This document shows positions 22,069 to 31,801 of a stretch of 44,450 nucleotides of DNA, in pieces. The notes beneath the pieces were generated by a model. It saw only the letters and a list, made by a program, of their open reading frames with translations, was not told where the DNA came from and ran no database searches. This stretch comes from Microbacteriaceae bacterium (lineage in GTDB: Bacteria; Actinomycetota; Actinomycetes; Actinomycetales; Microbacteriaceae): assembly GCA_004297935.1 (NCBI GenBank), contig SCRE01000011.1, forward strand, positions 1-44,450, read 5' to 3'. The first letter of the stretch is position 1, and every line of letters starts with the position of its first letter. The position numbers and the translations under genes were made by a program.

Positions 22069-23584
22069 CCGCCTCACCTCCCACATAGTCGTGCACGGCA
22101 CCGGCGAACCGTCTGCCCCGGTCTGCATAGTCCGCGAACTGGTCCATCGATGCGGCCGCCGGAGCGAGGAGAACGGTATCCCCCGCCTGCGCGGCTCGTG
22201 CCGCCAGACCGACCACGGCGCGCATCACATCATCAGTCTCGTCGGCGTCGACCTCGAAGATCGGTAGGGCGGGCGCGTGTCGTTGGAATGCCGCGCGCAG
22301 TGCGTCGCGATCGACTCCGATCAGGATGGCGGCGCGCAGCCGGTCGACATGTTCGGCCACGAGGTCGTCGATCTCGACACCCTTCAGCAGCCCACCGGCA
22401 ACCCAGACGACGGACGGGTAGGCGCGAAGCGATGCGGCCGCCGCGTGCGGGTTGGTCGCCTTCGAGTCGTCGATCCAGGTGATGCCATGAGCGCTGGTCA
22501 CCACCTGGATGCGGTGGGCGTCCAGGTGGAACTCGGTCAGCACCTGCCGGATGACAGCCGGTTCCACTCCGTAGGATCGCGCCAGGGCGCTCGCCGCGAG
22601 AACATTCGCCACGATGTGCGGCGCACTCAATCCGACGGCGCGCAACGCATCGAGTGTGGTGAGTTCGACCGCGCTCGTCGCCCGATCGTCGACAAAGGCA
22701 CGATCGCAGAGGATGCCGTCGACGATTCCGAGGTCGCTCGGGCCGGGGATTCCCAGGCCGAAGCCGATCGCGCGGGCGCCCTCGACGACGTCTGCGTCGC
22801 GAACGAGTTGCTCGGTCGCCGCATCCGACTTGTTGTAGACGCACGCGACGCGGGTGTTCGCATAGACGGCGCCCTTCGCAGCGCGGTAGGCCTCGAATGA
22901 GCCGTGCCAGTCGATGTGGTCGTCCGCGATGTTCAGGCAGGCGCTCGAGAACGGCGACAGACGGCCGCCCGCGTTGCGGTTGACCCAGTGCAGCTGGTAG
23001 CTGGACAGTTCGACCACCAGCACGTCGAACCCGTTCGGGTCGCGCACCGCGTCGAGGACGGGCACTCCGATGTTGCCGCACGGGGCGGCGCGCACCCCCG
23101 CAGCCGCCAACATCGTCGCCGTGAGTCGAACCGTGGTGGTCTTGCCGTTCGTGCCGGTGACCATGATCCACTCCGCAGGCATACCGACCTTGTCGCGAAG
23201 CCGCCAGGCCAATTCGATGTCTCCCCAGACGGCGATCGACGCGGCCGCAGCCCATTGCAGCACCGCGTGGTCCGGATGGAAGCCGGGCGAGACGACGATC
23301 AGCTGAGGCTCGAACTCGATCAACCGGGCCGGCGGAGCATCCAGTTCCGCCTGCTCCAGGAGTTCGGCGCCGATCACGCCCACGAGTCGGGCGCGCTCAT
23401 CGTCCGCCGACGCGGCCACGACAAGAACGTTCGCGCCCAGTTCGGCCAACGTGTCCGCGGCCGCGAAGCCGGTCACGCCGAGCCCCAAAACGGCCACCCG
23501 GAGCCCGGACCAGTCACTGTGCCAGCTGGTCAACGCCGCCAATCGAGAGGAGAGCGATTCATCGGACACTACTGCGACAACCAT
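22031..23584 (-). CDS. murD: UDP-MurNAc-amino acid--D-glutamate ligase
   Basis: A 517-residue Mur ligase that adds D-glutamate to the stem. The N-terminal fold starts [20 protein letters not shown] (about 28-47); the ATP loop is [33 protein letters not shown] is the conserved linker/C-domain block with ATNPHA. The ATG at 23584 overlaps the end of mraY by 16 bases and has only a weak Shine-Dalgarno, so translation probably depends on coupling. It overlaps ftsW by 38 bases at the other end. It is slightly longer than the 450-490 residues usual for the family because of a charged C-terminal tail ([18 protein letters not shown]). Confidence 0.96.
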   Translation of the reverse strand: MVVAVVSDESLSSRLAALTSWHSDWSGLRVAVLGLGVTGFAAADTLAELGANVLVVAASADDERARLVGVIGAELLEQAELDAPPARLIEFEPQLIVVSPGFHPDHAVLQWAAAASIAVWGDIELAWRLRDKVGMPAEWIMVTGTNGKTTTVRLTATMLAAAGVRAAPCGNIGVPVLDAVRDPNGFDVLVVELSSYQLHWVNRNAGGRLSPFSSACLNIADDHIDWHGSFEAYRAAKGAVYANTRVACVYNKSDAATEQLVRDADVVEGARAIGFGLGIPGPSDLGIVDGILCDRAFVDDRATSAVELTTLDALRAVGLSAPHIVANVLAASALARSYGVEPAVIRQVLTEFHLDAHRIQVVTSAHGITWIDDSKATNPHAAAASLRAYPSVVWVAGGLLKGVEIDDLVAEHVDRLRAAILIGVDRDALRAAFQRHAPALPIFEVDADETDDVMRAVVGLAARAAQAGDTVLLAPAAASMDQFADYADRGRRFAGAVHDYVGGEADDDESASRDQGR

Positions 23585-24672
23585 TCCAGATAGAACGTGC
23601 CGACGCCGGCCGCGACCAGCATCCCTCCGATGATCCAGAACCGCACGACGACCGTGATCTCGGCCCAGCCTTTGAGCTCGAAATGATGATGGACCGGGCT
23701 CATCAGGAAAATCCGTTTGCCGTGTGTGATCTTGAAATACGCGCGCTGGAGAATGACGGATCCTGTTTCGATGACGAACAATCCCCCGACCAGGATCAGC
23801 AGAAGTTCCGTCTGGCTGAGCACCGCCAGGGCCGCGACGGCGCCGCCCAACGCCAGAGAACCGGTGTCGCCGAGGAAGATCTGCGCCGGTGACGTGTTCC
23901 ACCAGAGAAAGCCGACCAGCGCACCGACGATCGCGGTGGCGACGATCGCCAGGTCGAGCGGGTCTCTGACCGTGTAGCACTTGTACAGGTTGACGGCCGG
24001 GGTCTTCGCGCTGAAGCAGGACTGGTTGAACTGCCAGAAGCCGATGATGATATACGAGCCGATGGCGAGGATCGATGCCCCGCTGGCGAGCCCGTCGAGC
24101 CCGTCCGTCACGTTGACGCCGTTCGACGTCGCGGTCGCGATGAAGTTGATCCAGAGCAGGTAGAGCAGGAAGCCGATCGCCGGAATGCCGCCGATGGCCA
24201 GCAGGTCGATCGGCACGTTGCGGATGACGGAGATGTCCGTCGATGCCGGCGTGTACCCCTGCTGGTTGGGAAAGTTGACGGCCAGGATTCCGAAGACCGT
24301 CGCGACGACCACCTGTCCGGCCACCTTCGCCCAGCCGCCGAGGCCGAGACTGCGCTGATTCCGGGTCTTGAGTAAGTCGTCGACGAATCCGACGATCCCG
24401 AGGCCGACCATCATGAACAGCACCAGCAGCGCGGACACGGACCAGCCGTCTCCGCCGCTGGCCAGCACGGCGATGAAGTAGCCGACAAGGGTGGCGATGA
24501 TGATGATGATGCCGCCCATCGTCGCAGTGCCCCGTTTGGCGTGATGCGACTTCGGGCCGTCGTCACGGATGAACTGGCCCCACTGCAGCCGATGGAAGAG
24601 CTTGATGAACAGCGGGGTGAGGAAGAGCGAGAAGGCCAGCGATATCGCGCCGGCGGTCAGGAGTGCTCTCAC
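23569..24672 (-). CDS. mraY: Phospho-MurNAc-pentapeptide translocase MraY
   Basis: A 367-residue integral membrane enzyme that transfers phospho-MurNAc-pentapeptide to undecaprenyl phosphate, forming lipid I. About ten helices. Motifs: [19 protein letters not shown] (37-55), [16 protein letters not shown] with the Asp-Asp pair, [12 protein letters not shown] for Mg binding, and [13 protein letters not shown]. The GTG start overlaps the murF stop as GTGA. The length is typical. Confidence 0.98.
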   Translation of the reverse strand: MRALLTAGAISLAFSLFLTPLFIKLFHRLQWGQFIRDDGPKSHHAKRGTATMGGIIIIIATLVGYFIAVLASGGDGWSVSALLVLFMMVGLGIVGFVDDLLKTRNQRSLGLGGWAKVAGQVVVATVFGILAVNFPNQQGYTPASTDISVIRNVPIDLLAIGGIPAIGFLLYLLWINFIATATSNGVNVTDGLDGLASGASILAIGSYIIIGFWQFNQSCFSAKTPAVNLYKCYTVRDPLDLAIVATAIVGALVGFLWWNTSPAQIFLGDTGSLALGGAVAALAVLSQTELLLILVGGLFVIETGSVILQRAYFKITHGKRIFLMSPVHHHFELKGWAEITVVVRFWIIGGMLVAAGVGTFYLEWLSQ

Positions 24673-26075
24673 GAGAACAATTCTCCCAGCCGATCACCCA
24701 AAAACCGTAAGCCGGCCGCGTTCGACGATTTCACGAGCACAATATCGCCTGATCGCAACGTCTCCGCGAGCAGATCGTAGGCTTGCTCCGGCGTGTCGGA
24801 GAAGATCGATTCCCCATCGAACGAGCCTTCGCGGATCGCCGAAATATGCATGCGCCGTGCGCCGGCTCCGACCACCACCAGCTGGTCGATGTTCAAGCGC
24901 ACGGCAAGAAGACCGATGCGATCATGCTCCTGACCGGAAAGCTCGCCCAACTCGGTCATCTCGCCGAGCACCGCGACGGTTCGAGTGCCGGACTCCGCCA
25001 ATTGCGCAAGGGTGCGCAGAGCGGCAGCCATCGAGTCGGGAGACGCGTTGTATGCGTCATTGATGATCGTGACCCCGCCGGAGCCGCCGAGCACCTCCAT
25101 CCGCCAGCGCTCGGCACGTGTGACCCGCTGCAAGCCGGCGACGATGTCATCGATCGAGACGCCGAGTGCGTGCGCGGCCGCGGCCGCGGCAAGCGCGTTC
25201 ATGACGTGGTGTTCGCCCAGAACACGGAACCGCACCGGACGTGCTGCGCCCTCGGGCAGCACCAGGGTGAACGTCGTGCCGGTTCGAGCGGCGACGATGT
25301 CGCGTGCCGTCACGTCCGCCTCGGTACCGAGCCCGAACCACAGCACGCTCGCCGCGGTCTTGTCCGCCATCGATGCCACGCGTGCGTCGTCGTGATTGAG
25401 CACGGCGACATCACCCGCATCCAGTTCGCTGACCATTTCGGTCTTGGCAGCCAACGTGGCCTCGATGCCGCCGAACTCACCCGCGTGCGCGAGGCCCACC
25501 TTCAACACCACGCCGACATCCGGTTTCGCCATCTGCACCAGCCGCGCGATCTCGCCGACGGCGCTCGCGCCCATCTCCGCCACCAGATAGTCGGTCTCTT
25601 CTGTGACCTCAAGCATGGTCAGCGGTGCGCCGACCTCGTTGTTGTAAGACTCGCGAGCGGCGACGGTCGAACCGAGCGGTGTGAGGATGCTGCGCAACAG
25701 ATTCTTCGTCGTGGTCTTGCCGTTCGAGCCGGTGACGCCGACGATCTTCAACCGGCCGACGGCACGGGCACGGGCGATGACGGCCGTCGCGAGTGCGCCG
25801 AGCGCGAGCACGGTGTCCGCGACGAGCACCTGGGCTGCTCTGAGGTCGAGGAGATGATCCACGACCAGGAGAGCGGCGCCGTTCTCGAGCGCCTGCGGGG
25901 CGAACAGATGCCCGTCTGTCACCTCTCCCGGCTTGGCGAAGAAGATGTCGCCCGGCCTCACCTCGCGCGAATCGGTGTGCGAGAGCCCATCGACGATCAG
26001 CGTATTCTGCGCGTCACCCGGGTGCAGCTCCCCTGAGACGGCTTCCGCGATCTCGGCCAGCGTCATGCCGATCAT
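24669..26075 (-). CDS. murF: UDP-MurNAc-tripeptide--D-Ala-D-Ala ligase
   Basis: A 468-residue Mur ligase that adds the D-alanyl-D-alanine dipeptide, completing the cytoplasmic precursor. The ATP loop is [18 protein letters not shown] (about 114-131). [14 protein letters not shown] is the MurF-specific substrate segment, and [16 protein letters not shown] is the linker motif. The ATG directly follows the murE stop codon with no gap (TAGATG), so the two are coupled. The GTGA overlap links it to mraY. Confidence 0.97.
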   Translation of the reverse strand: MIGMTLAEIAEAVSGELHPGDAQNTLIVDGLSHTDSREVRPGDIFFAKPGEVTDGHLFAPQALENGAALLVVDHLLDLRAAQVLVADTVLALGALATAVIARARAVGRLKIVGVTGSNGKTTTKNLLRSILTPLGSTVAARESYNNEVGAPLTMLEVTEETDYLVAEMGASAVGEIARLVQMAKPDVGVVLKVGLAHAGEFGGIEATLAAKTEMVSELDAGDVAVLNHDDARVASMADKTAASVLWFGLGTEADVTARDIVAARTGTTFTLVLPEGAARPVRFRVLGEHHVMNALAAAAAAHALGVSIDDIVAGLQRVTRAERWRMEVLGGSGGVTIINDAYNASPDSMAAALRTLAQLAESGTRTVAVLGEMTELGELSGQEHDRIGLLAVRLNIDQLVVVGAGARRMHISAIREGSFDGESIFSDTPEQAYDLLAETLRSGDIVLVKSSNAAGLRFLGDRLGELFS

Positions 26076-27620
26076 CTACAACCACCCTGCCTCACGCAGC
26101 GCCAGCCGTGACTCTTCCCTCGCCGAGTACGGGATGTGCACACCCGCGACCTCTTGATAGTCTTCATGGCCGGGACCGGCGTACAGCACGACGTCGCCCT
26201 CGCCGGCCAGTGCGAGCGCGGCACGGAAGCCCGCGCGCGGGTCCGGGACCTCGTAGAGCTCGGCATCCGGAACCGCCTCCCGGGCCCCGGCCAGCAGGGC
26301 GGCGCGGATTGCAGCCGGGTCTTCATTCCTCGGGTGGAAGTCGGTGATCACCACCGCATCTGCGCCGCGCACCGCGATGGCGCCCATCTCTGCCCGCTTC
26401 GTCGTGTCGCGGTCGCCGTCAGCGCCGAAGACCATGATGATCCGCCCGTCGACGACCGCACGCAACGCGTCGAGTGTGCGCCGGAAGGCATCCGGCGTGT
26501 GACCGTAGTCGAGGAAGACCACAGGGCCGTGATCACCCGAGATGCGTTCCGCCCGGCCGGGGATATAGGCGTTGATCCCAGCGTCTCGCTCCAGCGCGTG
26601 AGCGATCGCCTCGAGGTCGAAGCCGGACTCGACGAGCATCACGATGGCGAGGGCGGCGTTGGCGGCCATGAACGAACCGAGCAGCGGCACGCTTGTCGTC
26701 AGCGACCTGCCGTCCGGACCTTCCAGCCGGAAGGCGGTCCGGAAGATCGACTCGTCCAACACCGTCATCCGCCAGTCCGCTGCCGTCACGCCATCCGTTG
26801 CCAGCGTCGTCACCGGAATGCGCGAGTCCTCCGCCAGTCGTCCGCCCCATGACGTGTCGACGATCACCACGCCACGCCGTGAGCGGTCGGGCTGGAACAG
26901 CGCCAGCTTCGCCTGGTAGTACTCGTCCATGTCGGCATAGTCGTCGAGGTGATCGTGACTGAGATTGCTGAACCCGGCGACGTCGAAGACGACTCCGTCG
27001 ACACGGTGCCGGGTGAGCGCCTGTGCGGAGACTTCGACGGCGACGGCTCGCACGTTCTCCTCCCGCATGCGTGCCAGGAGCGCGTGGAGTTCGCTCGCCT
27101 CCGGCGTCGTCAGGTTGCTGATGACGGCAGTGTCGCCGATGCGGCGCTCGGCGGTCGAGCTGAGCCCGGAGACCACGCCGAGTTGGCCGAGGATCTCACT
27201 CAGCAGATACACGACGCTCGTTTTGCCGTTCGTTCCGGTCACGGCGAACAGCGTCGCCGGGTCCTCGTCCGTGCGGTAGATCCACGCAGCGACATCACCG
27301 AGTGCCGCACGCGCGTCTGCGGTCAGCACGATCGGCAGGCCGCTGTCGGCCGCGAGCGCGGCGCCGGCCTCGTCGGTCAGCACCGCGACTGCTCCGCGCT
27401 CGGCGGCGGCGGATGCGAATCGGGCGCCGTGCGCGTGACGCCCGGGGACACCGACGTACAGATCCCCCGGCTCGACGGCGGCCGAGTTCAGGCTGATGCC
27501 GGAGATCTCGACGGGGTCGATCGCCCCGCTATACTCCAGCGCGAATTCGGCGACCAACTGGGACAGCGAGCGGGCCACCGGATGCTCAGGGCGTAAGGAG
27601 GCCGACGCCGGTAGAGACAC
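26076..27620 (-). CDS. murE: UDP-MurNAc-dipeptide--diamino acid ligase MurE
   Basis: A 514-residue Mur ligase that adds the third stem residue. The GTG start at 27620 lies 11 bases after the ftsI stop; the open frame upstream is an ftsI shadow. The N-domain has ISLNSAAVEPGDLYVGVPG; the ATP loop is [35 protein letters not shown] and GHTPDAFRRTLDAL follow. The motif that binds meso-diaminopimelate in other MurE proteins (Asp-Asn-Pro-Arg) is here DFHPRNEDP (DFHPR at 26328-26342), with a one-residue insertion. This argues against meso-DAP and for lysine, ornithine or diaminobutyrate, as in Microbacteriaceae B-type walls. Function certain; substrate inferred. Confidence 0.95.
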   Translation of the reverse strand: MSLPASASLRPEHPVARSLSQLVAEFALEYSGAIDPVEISGISLNSAAVEPGDLYVGVPGRHAHGARFASAAAERGAVAVLTDEAGAALAADSGLPIVLTADARAALGDVAAWIYRTDEDPATLFAVTGTNGKTSVVYLLSEILGQLGVVSGLSSTAERRIGDTAVISNLTTPEASELHALLARMREENVRAVAVEVSAQALTRHRVDGVVFDVAGFSNLSHDHLDDYADMDEYYQAKLALFQPDRSRRGVVIVDTSWGGRLAEDSRIPVTTLATDGVTAADWRMTVLDESIFRTAFRLEGPDGRSLTTSVPLLGSFMAANAALAIVMLVESGFDLEAIAHALERDAGINAYIPGRAERISGDHGPVVFLDYGHTPDAFRRTLDALRAVVDGRIIMVFGADGDRDTTKRAEMGAIAVRGADAVVITDFHPRNEDPAAIRAALLAGAREAVPDAELYEVPDPRAGFRAALALAGEGDVVLYAGPGHEDYQEVAGVHIPYSAREESRLALREAGWL

Positions 27621-27631
27621 GTGGCTCGCTT

Positions 27632-29410
27632 TCAGTAGAAGGGCGGGATGTTCGATGGTGCGGAGGTGGACGGTTTGACGCGGTACGTTTTCAGCACCTG
27701 GCTCATGATCGTCTTGAACAGCGGAGCGGCCGCAGCCGACGATGTAATGGTAGTCGGATAGCCGATGTTGACCGAAACGACGTACTGTGGATCGTCGACC
27801 GGAGCGACGCCCATCACGGACACGTAGTAGTACTGCTGGTAGCCGCCGTGGCCATCCGGCTCCTGTGCGGTTCCGGTCTTCGCCGCGATCCGGTAGCCGG
27901 GGATCTGCAGCTGCTTGGAGACCTCGCCGGTGGTCACGACGGACTCGAGCATGTCGAGCACGGTGTTCGCTGTCGCGGCGGACACGACGCGGGTGCCCTT
28001 CGTCGACGGCTTGTCGGTGATGGTGCCGTCGGCCTGCTTGCAGCCGGCGACGAGCGTCAGCGGCATGCGCACGCCGCCGTTGGCCAGCGTCTGATACGCG
28101 CTGACCATCTGCGCCTGCGTCGCTGACACGCCCTGACCGAACATCGTCGCGTACTTCGTCTGGTCGTCCCATTTCGAGACGGGCTGAAGAATGCCGCTGG
28201 ACTGGCCCGGGAAATTGACAGCCGTACTGGAGCCGATGCCGAATTTCTTCAGATAGTCGTAACGGGTCTGATCGTCGAGCTTGGATCCGAGGATCGACAT
28301 CCCGGTGTTGGAGGACTCCATCAGCACCCCGGTCAGGGTCAGCCGCTCGGGCGCGTGGTAGCCGGCGTCGTGCAGGTCGGCTCCGTTGCCGGAAACGAAT
28401 CGGTAGGGTGCCAGCACCTCGCTCGTCGGGGTCGCCTTGCCGGTGTCGATGAGCGCGGCGGCTGTCAGCGATTTGAATGTCGACCCGGGCTCGAACGGTG
28501 TGCTGAACATCAAGGAGCCCCAATAGTTCGGAGACGTCGCTCCCACATTGTTCGGGTCGACCGCGGGATACTGTGCGGCGGCCTTGATGTGACCTTTGAC
28601 GTCCGTCACCGTCACCATGCCGAACTGCGCGCCGAGCGCCGGCACGGTCTGCGCCAGCTGCTGGTCAGCGAACCAGGTCAGGTCAGGGTCGAGCGTCGTG
28701 ACGAGCGTCCCTCCCGGCTTGGCCTTCTTGGTGACGACGGTCGACCCGGGCAGGGTGACGCCGTCTTCGCTGTGCTGGTAGGTCTCCTCGCCGTCGTGCC
28801 CTGCCAGGCAGGAGTTCTCGCTGAGCTCGAGGCCGGCCTGCGGTTGCCCGTCCGACCCGACGAAACCCACGAGGTTGCCTGCGACGGCGCCGTTCGGGTA
28901 GACGCGGGCCGGATGCGACTGCGCGTACAACCAGGGAATGTTCAGCGCCTGCAGCTTTTCATAGGCCGGCACGTCCAGATTCTTGGCGATCAGGGCGTAC
29001 TGCGAGTTCGGGTTCGCCTTGAGAGCGTCCGCGATGATCGTCAGGATCTGCGCGGCGGGCTGCCCGGTCACCGTGCCGATCTCTGCCGCCGCCTGCGCGC
29101 GCGTGACCTTGCTCGTCTTGCCCGACGAGTCGGTTCGCGTGAACGTCGATGCGACGTTCGGCGCGGCCGCGAAGTCGTAGCGCAGCACGCTGTCGGCCAA
29201 CGCCGTTCCGTCGGCGGCGACGATCGGCCCCCGTGCGGCGTAGATCGGCACCGTGTCGCCACGGCTGACCGCCGCTTGGGCGTCGAGCGACGCAGCGTGC
29301 ACGACCTGGATGTCCACCAACTTCACGACCAGCACGGAAACGAGCGCCAGAATCGTGACGATGGCAACGGCTGCCCGGCGTCTGGTCGACTTCACGGTCG
29401 TCGTCACCAC
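27632..29410 (-). CDS. ftsI: Septal class B penicillin-binding protein FtsI
   Basis: A 592-residue transpeptidase that crosslinks septal peptidoglycan with FtsW. A short cytoplasmic tail and one membrane helix (about 12-31) precede the dimerisation domain with RGPIVAADGTALADS. Catalytic motifs are Ser310-Thr-Phe-Lys313 in FEPGSTFKSL, Ser366-Ser-Asn368 in MESSNTG and Lys511-Thr-Gly in AAKTGTAQEP. No C-terminal PASTA domains. The tandem GTG start has GAGAGG 6 bases upstream. It starts 21 bases after ftsL. Beta-lactam target by family. Confidence 0.97.
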   Translation of the reverse strand: MVTTTVKSTRRRAAVAIVTILALVSVLVVKLVDIQVVHAASLDAQAAVSRGDTVPIYAARGPIVAADGTALADSVLRYDFAAAPNVASTFTRTDSSGKTSKVTRAQAAAEIGTVTGQPAAQILTIIADALKANPNSQYALIAKNLDVPAYEKLQALNIPWLYAQSHPARVYPNGAVAGNLVGFVGSDGQPQAGLELSENSCLAGHDGEETYQHSEDGVTLPGSTVVTKKAKPGGTLVTTLDPDLTWFADQQLAQTVPALGAQFGMVTVTDVKGHIKAAAQYPAVDPNNVGATSPNYWGSLMFSTPFEPGSTFKSLTAAALIDTGKATPTSEVLAPYRFVSGNGADLHDAGYHAPERLTLTGVLMESSNTGMSILGSKLDDQTRYDYLKKFGIGSSTAVNFPGQSSGILQPVSKWDDQTKYATMFGQGVSATQAQMVSAYQTLANGGVRMPLTLVAGCKQADGTITDKPSTKGTRVVSAATANTVLDMLESVVTTGEVSKQLQIPGYRIAAKTGTAQEPDGHGGYQQYYYVSVMGVAPVDDPQYVVSVNIGYPTTITSSAAAAPLFKTIMSQVLKTYRVKPSTSAPSNIPPFY

Positions 29411-29431
29411 GCTGTACCTCTCGATCGAAAG

Positions 29432-30085
29432 CTAGTGCGTCGTCGGTGAAGGCAACGCACCGCTCAACGCTACGGGGCTGCTCGGTGCGTGCGAGGCATT
29501 CGGTGCCGGTGTGGCTGCAACGTTCGCAGGAGATGCGGAGGTTGCGGCGGCGGCGCCGTGCGCCCCCGGCTGCTGCCCAGCCAGTGGTACGCCGGCCAGT
29601 GGTACGCTGGCCAGCAGCGCGTTCGGAACGAGATTGCCGGATCTGCCGGTGACCGCGGCGGACGCGGGGGCAGGGGACCCGAGAACGGCGCCATCCGACA
29701 ATCGAAGGTAGACGGGAGTTCCGTTGCTGACCATTCCGAGCGCATTCGCGTTGGCGGCGAGGTTCTGCGGCGAGGACAGTTTGTTGACCACTTCGGACGC
29801 AGACTGAAGGCTGCGCTGAAGAGACGAGTTCGCGCTGTTCAGGGCGCCGAGCTGGTAGGCAGCCTGCGAGACGCCGATACTCAGCAGCAATTGCGTGACG
29901 ACGATCGCCAACACGGTGGCGACGGTGACGGCCGCGTAGAACAGCCGAGGCTTCGCCCGACGTCGCGTGCGGGTGGAGATGGCCTCAAGATGCGGGCGCC
30001 GTTCGTACTCGCCGGGCGGGATCCTGCCGGGCCACCGGTTCGGCAGCAATGGCTGGAGTGGTTCGAGCTGAGCCGTTGCATTCAT
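29432..30085 (-). CDS. ftsL: FtsL-like septum formation protein with extended tail
   Basis: A 217-residue bitopic protein between rsmH and ftsI, the position of ftsL. A basic cytoplasmic region (1-47, with [19 protein letters not shown]) precedes one membrane helix (about 48-70), a Leu/Ser/Asn coiled coil (72-103) and the FtsL-like segment [17 protein letters not shown] followed by PVYLRLSDG. The last 80 residues are an Ala/Pro/Ser-rich low-complexity extracellular tail with a VPLAG duplication. Its start overlaps the rsmH stop (ATGA). The fold is poorly conserved in sequence, so the name rests on position plus topology; the actinobacterial equivalent is Rv2164c. Confidence 0.82.
   Translation of the reverse strand: MNATAQLEPLQPLLPNRWPGRIPPGEYERRPHLEAISTRTRRRAKPRLFYAAVTVATVLAIVVTQLLLSIGVSQAAYQLGALNSANSSLQRSLQSASEVVNKLSSPQNLAANANALGMVSNGTPVYLRLSDGAVLGSPAPASAAVTGRSGNLVPNALLASVPLAGVPLAGQQPGAHGAAAATSASPANVAATPAPNASHAPSSPVALSGALPSPTTH
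29581..29614 (-). repeat. 15-bp direct repeat in the ftsL tail
   Basis: ccagtggtacgccgg (29581-29595) is followed by ccagtggtacgctgg (29596-29610) and a partial third copy. On the coding strand it gives a Val-Pro-Leu-Ala-Gly duplication in the extracellular tail. Confidence 0.8.
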
Positions 30086-31035
30086 GAGTTCCCCCGTACT
30101 CGTTCGGCTGCGCGCAGACGCACAGGCGCCGCTCGCGGATTCGCCGCTTTTTCACTGTCATCTGCGAGCTCGGCCCCACGCATGAGCAGACGCAATTGCG
30201 GGTGGTGTTCCGGCAGCTCGACCGGCAGGCCGAGCGGCGCTGTCGATGAGGAGCGCTCATGCAGAAACTGCTTGACGATCCGGTCTTCCAACGACTGATA
30301 GGCCATCACCACGATGCGACCGCGCAACGCCAATGCGTCGACCGCGCGCGGAAGCGCTCTTTCGAGTGCCGCAAGCTCTTGGTTGACCTCGATCCGCAAT
30401 GCCTGGAACACCCGCTTGGCCGGATGTCCAGCTCGTTGCACGGCGGCCGGCGTCGCCGCGGCGATCGCATCGACGAGTTGCGCCGAGTGCACGAACGGTT
30501 CCCTCTCCCGCAGTTGAACGATCCTTCGCGCGAAGCGGGCGGCAAGTCGCTCTTCGCCGTACTTGTGGAAGATCCGGCGAAGGTCTGCCTCGGAGTACTC
30601 CGCGAGGATCCGCGCCGCGGTCACGGTTCCGCCGGAGTCCATCCGCATATCCAGCGGAGCATCCTTCGAATAGGAGAACCCGCGCTCGACCCGATCCAGC
30701 TGTAGCGAGGACACGCCGAGGTCGAACAGCACCCCCTGCACCCATCGGATGCCCAACCCGGCCAGAGCGTCGTCGATACCGTCGAACACGGTGTGCACGA
30801 GTCGCACCCGCTCGCCGAACGAGGCAAGCCGTTCGCCGGCCAGCGCGAGCGCTTCGGGGTCCCGGTCGAGCCCGACGACGGTCAGCTGCGGAAACCGCAT
30901 GAGGAACGCTTCGGTGTGCCCTCCCATGCCGAGCGTCGCGTCCACGAGGACCGCGCCGTCCACGCTGACAGCCGGCGCAAGCAGCTCAATGCAGCGTTCG
31001 AGCAGGACCGGGGTGTGCAGGTCGCGAATCGCCAT
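30082..31035 (-). CDS. rsmH: 16S rRNA (cytosine-1402-N4)-methyltransferase
   Basis: A 317-residue SAM-dependent enzyme (formerly MraW) that N4-methylates C1402 in the ribosomal P site. The N-terminus [14 protein letters not shown] and SAM-site segments [24 protein letters not shown] and [14 protein letters not shown] are diagnostic; [13 protein letters not shown] follows. ATG at 31035 fits the family N-terminus but has no Shine-Dalgarno; ATG at 31074 adds 13 residues and has AGG about 9 bases upstream, so the start is unsettled. It lies 105 bases after mraZ and overlaps ftsL. Confidence 0.96.
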   Translation of the reverse strand: MAIRDLHTPVLLERCIELLAPAVSVDGAVLVDATLGMGGHTEAFLMRFPQLTVVGLDRDPEALALAGERLASFGERVRLVHTVFDGIDDALAGLGIRWVQGVLFDLGVSSLQLDRVERGFSYSKDAPLDMRMDSGGTVTAARILAEYSEADLRRIFHKYGEERLAARFARRIVQLREREPFVHSAQLVDAIAAATPAAVQRAGHPAKRVFQALRIEVNQELAALERALPRAVDALALRGRIVVMAYQSLEDRIVKQFLHERSSSTAPLGLPVELPEHHPQLRLLMRGAELADDSEKAANPRAAPVRLRAAERVRGNS

Positions 31036-31140
31036 GTTCGGCCGGTGTTCTTGCCCCTGACTCCTGATCCCCATCCATTCCGACCTGGCACCGGGGAAGT
31101 GTGTCAGGGCGGTGAATGGCTGGGAGTCGGGCGTCAGGCG

Positions 31141-31572
31141 CTAGAACAGTCCCGGAATCACCTCCTCGGTCGTGTCTGCGAATGTCGTCTCCTGCTGCGC
31201 GAGGTAGGTCTCCCATGCCTCGCTGTCCCAGATCTCGGCACGGGTTCCGGCGCCGATCACGATCAGCTCTCGGTTGAGTCCGGCATAGCTGCGCAGCATC
31301 GAAGGGATGGTCACCCTGTGCTGCTTGTCCGGAGTCTCCGCGCTCGCACCGGACAGGAACACCCGGAGGTAGTCTCTGGCCTGCTTGCTCGTCACCGGCG
31401 CCTGCCGGATCTTCTCGTGCACCGATTCGAACTCGCGCTGGCTGAACACGTACAGGCAGTGCTCCTGGCCGCGCGTCATCACGATTCCGGATGCGAGTTC
31501 CTCGCGGAACTTCGCCGGCAGGATGATCCGCCCTTTTTCGTCGAGCTTGGGGGCATAGGTGCCAAGGAACAT
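31141..31572 (-). CDS. mraZ: Transcriptional regulator MraZ
   Basis: A 143-residue DNA-binding protein with two SpoVT-AbrB-like halves, first gene of the dcw cluster. Starts [19 protein letters not shown] (1-19), the canonical MraZ N-terminus; the second half has [18 protein letters not shown]. The ATG at 31572 is preceded by GGGGGAAA; a longer frame to 31659 reads through the operator region and is rejected. MraZ proteins bind short direct repeats upstream of their own gene and control the cluster; such repeats lie 42-66 bases upstream here. Confidence 0.96.
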   Translation of the reverse strand: MFLGTYAPKLDEKGRIILPAKFREELASGIVMTRGQEHCLYVFSQREFESVHEKIRQAPVTSKQARDYLRVFLSGASAETPDKQHRVTIPSMLRSYAGLNRELIVIGAGTRAEIWDSEAWETYLAQQETTFADTTEEVIPGLF

Positions 31573-31613
31573 TGGCTTTCCCCCACATCTTCCGGCCAAG
31601 GTATCGGTGTGGC

Positions 31614-31638
31614 TCCACTTTACTCCATATCCATCCAC
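31614..31638 (-). promoter_or_regulatory. Three MraZ-type boxes upstream of mraZ
   Basis: On the minus strand GTGGA, ATGGA and GTGGA occur with an exact 10-base period (plus-strand TCCAC 31634-31638, TCCAT 31624-31628, TCCAC 31614-31618). Spacing by one helical turn in direct orientation matches the known MraZ operator design. The surrounding 120 bases are unusually AT-rich for this genome and probably contain the dcw promoter; TTGTCA with a weak TCAATT at 17 bases is the best hexamer pair seen, at low confidence. Confidence 0.65.
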
Positions 31639-31756
31639 AAAATTGAGAAATTTAGGCAAATGATGACAATATTCCCGTTTTTAGCCCAGAGAATCAAGAA
31701 ATCTGTGGTGGAGGAGAATGGAGCGATTGGGATACAGTTCGGTCGAATTCAGGCAC

Positions 31757-31786
31757 AAAAAAGGGCCGATCAGATGATCGACCCTT
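31757..31786 (-). terminator. Rho-independent terminator of the DUF3040 gene
   Basis: On the minus strand AAGGGTCGATC and GATCGGCCCTT form an 11-bp stem with one mismatch and an ATCT loop; the stem runs into six T (31757-31762, shared with the stem end). It begins 16 bases after the DUF3040 stop and insulates it from the mraZ promoter region. Confidence 0.85.
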
Positions 31787-31801
31787 GTGGCGTTGCCGAG
31801 T

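Noticed and set aside
18285-28523. Apparent giant proteins of 649-815 residues ending as MurC, MurG, MurD and MurE
   Set aside because: In each case the extra N-terminal part is the upstream gene read in another frame. The real starts were set by overlaps with the previous stop codon, ribosome binding sites and family N-termini.
31573-31659. Longer MraZ starting at 31659
   Set aside because: The extension would translate through the 10-bp-spaced operator repeats, and the family N-terminus [14 protein letters not shown] begins at 31572 with a G-rich ribosome binding site.
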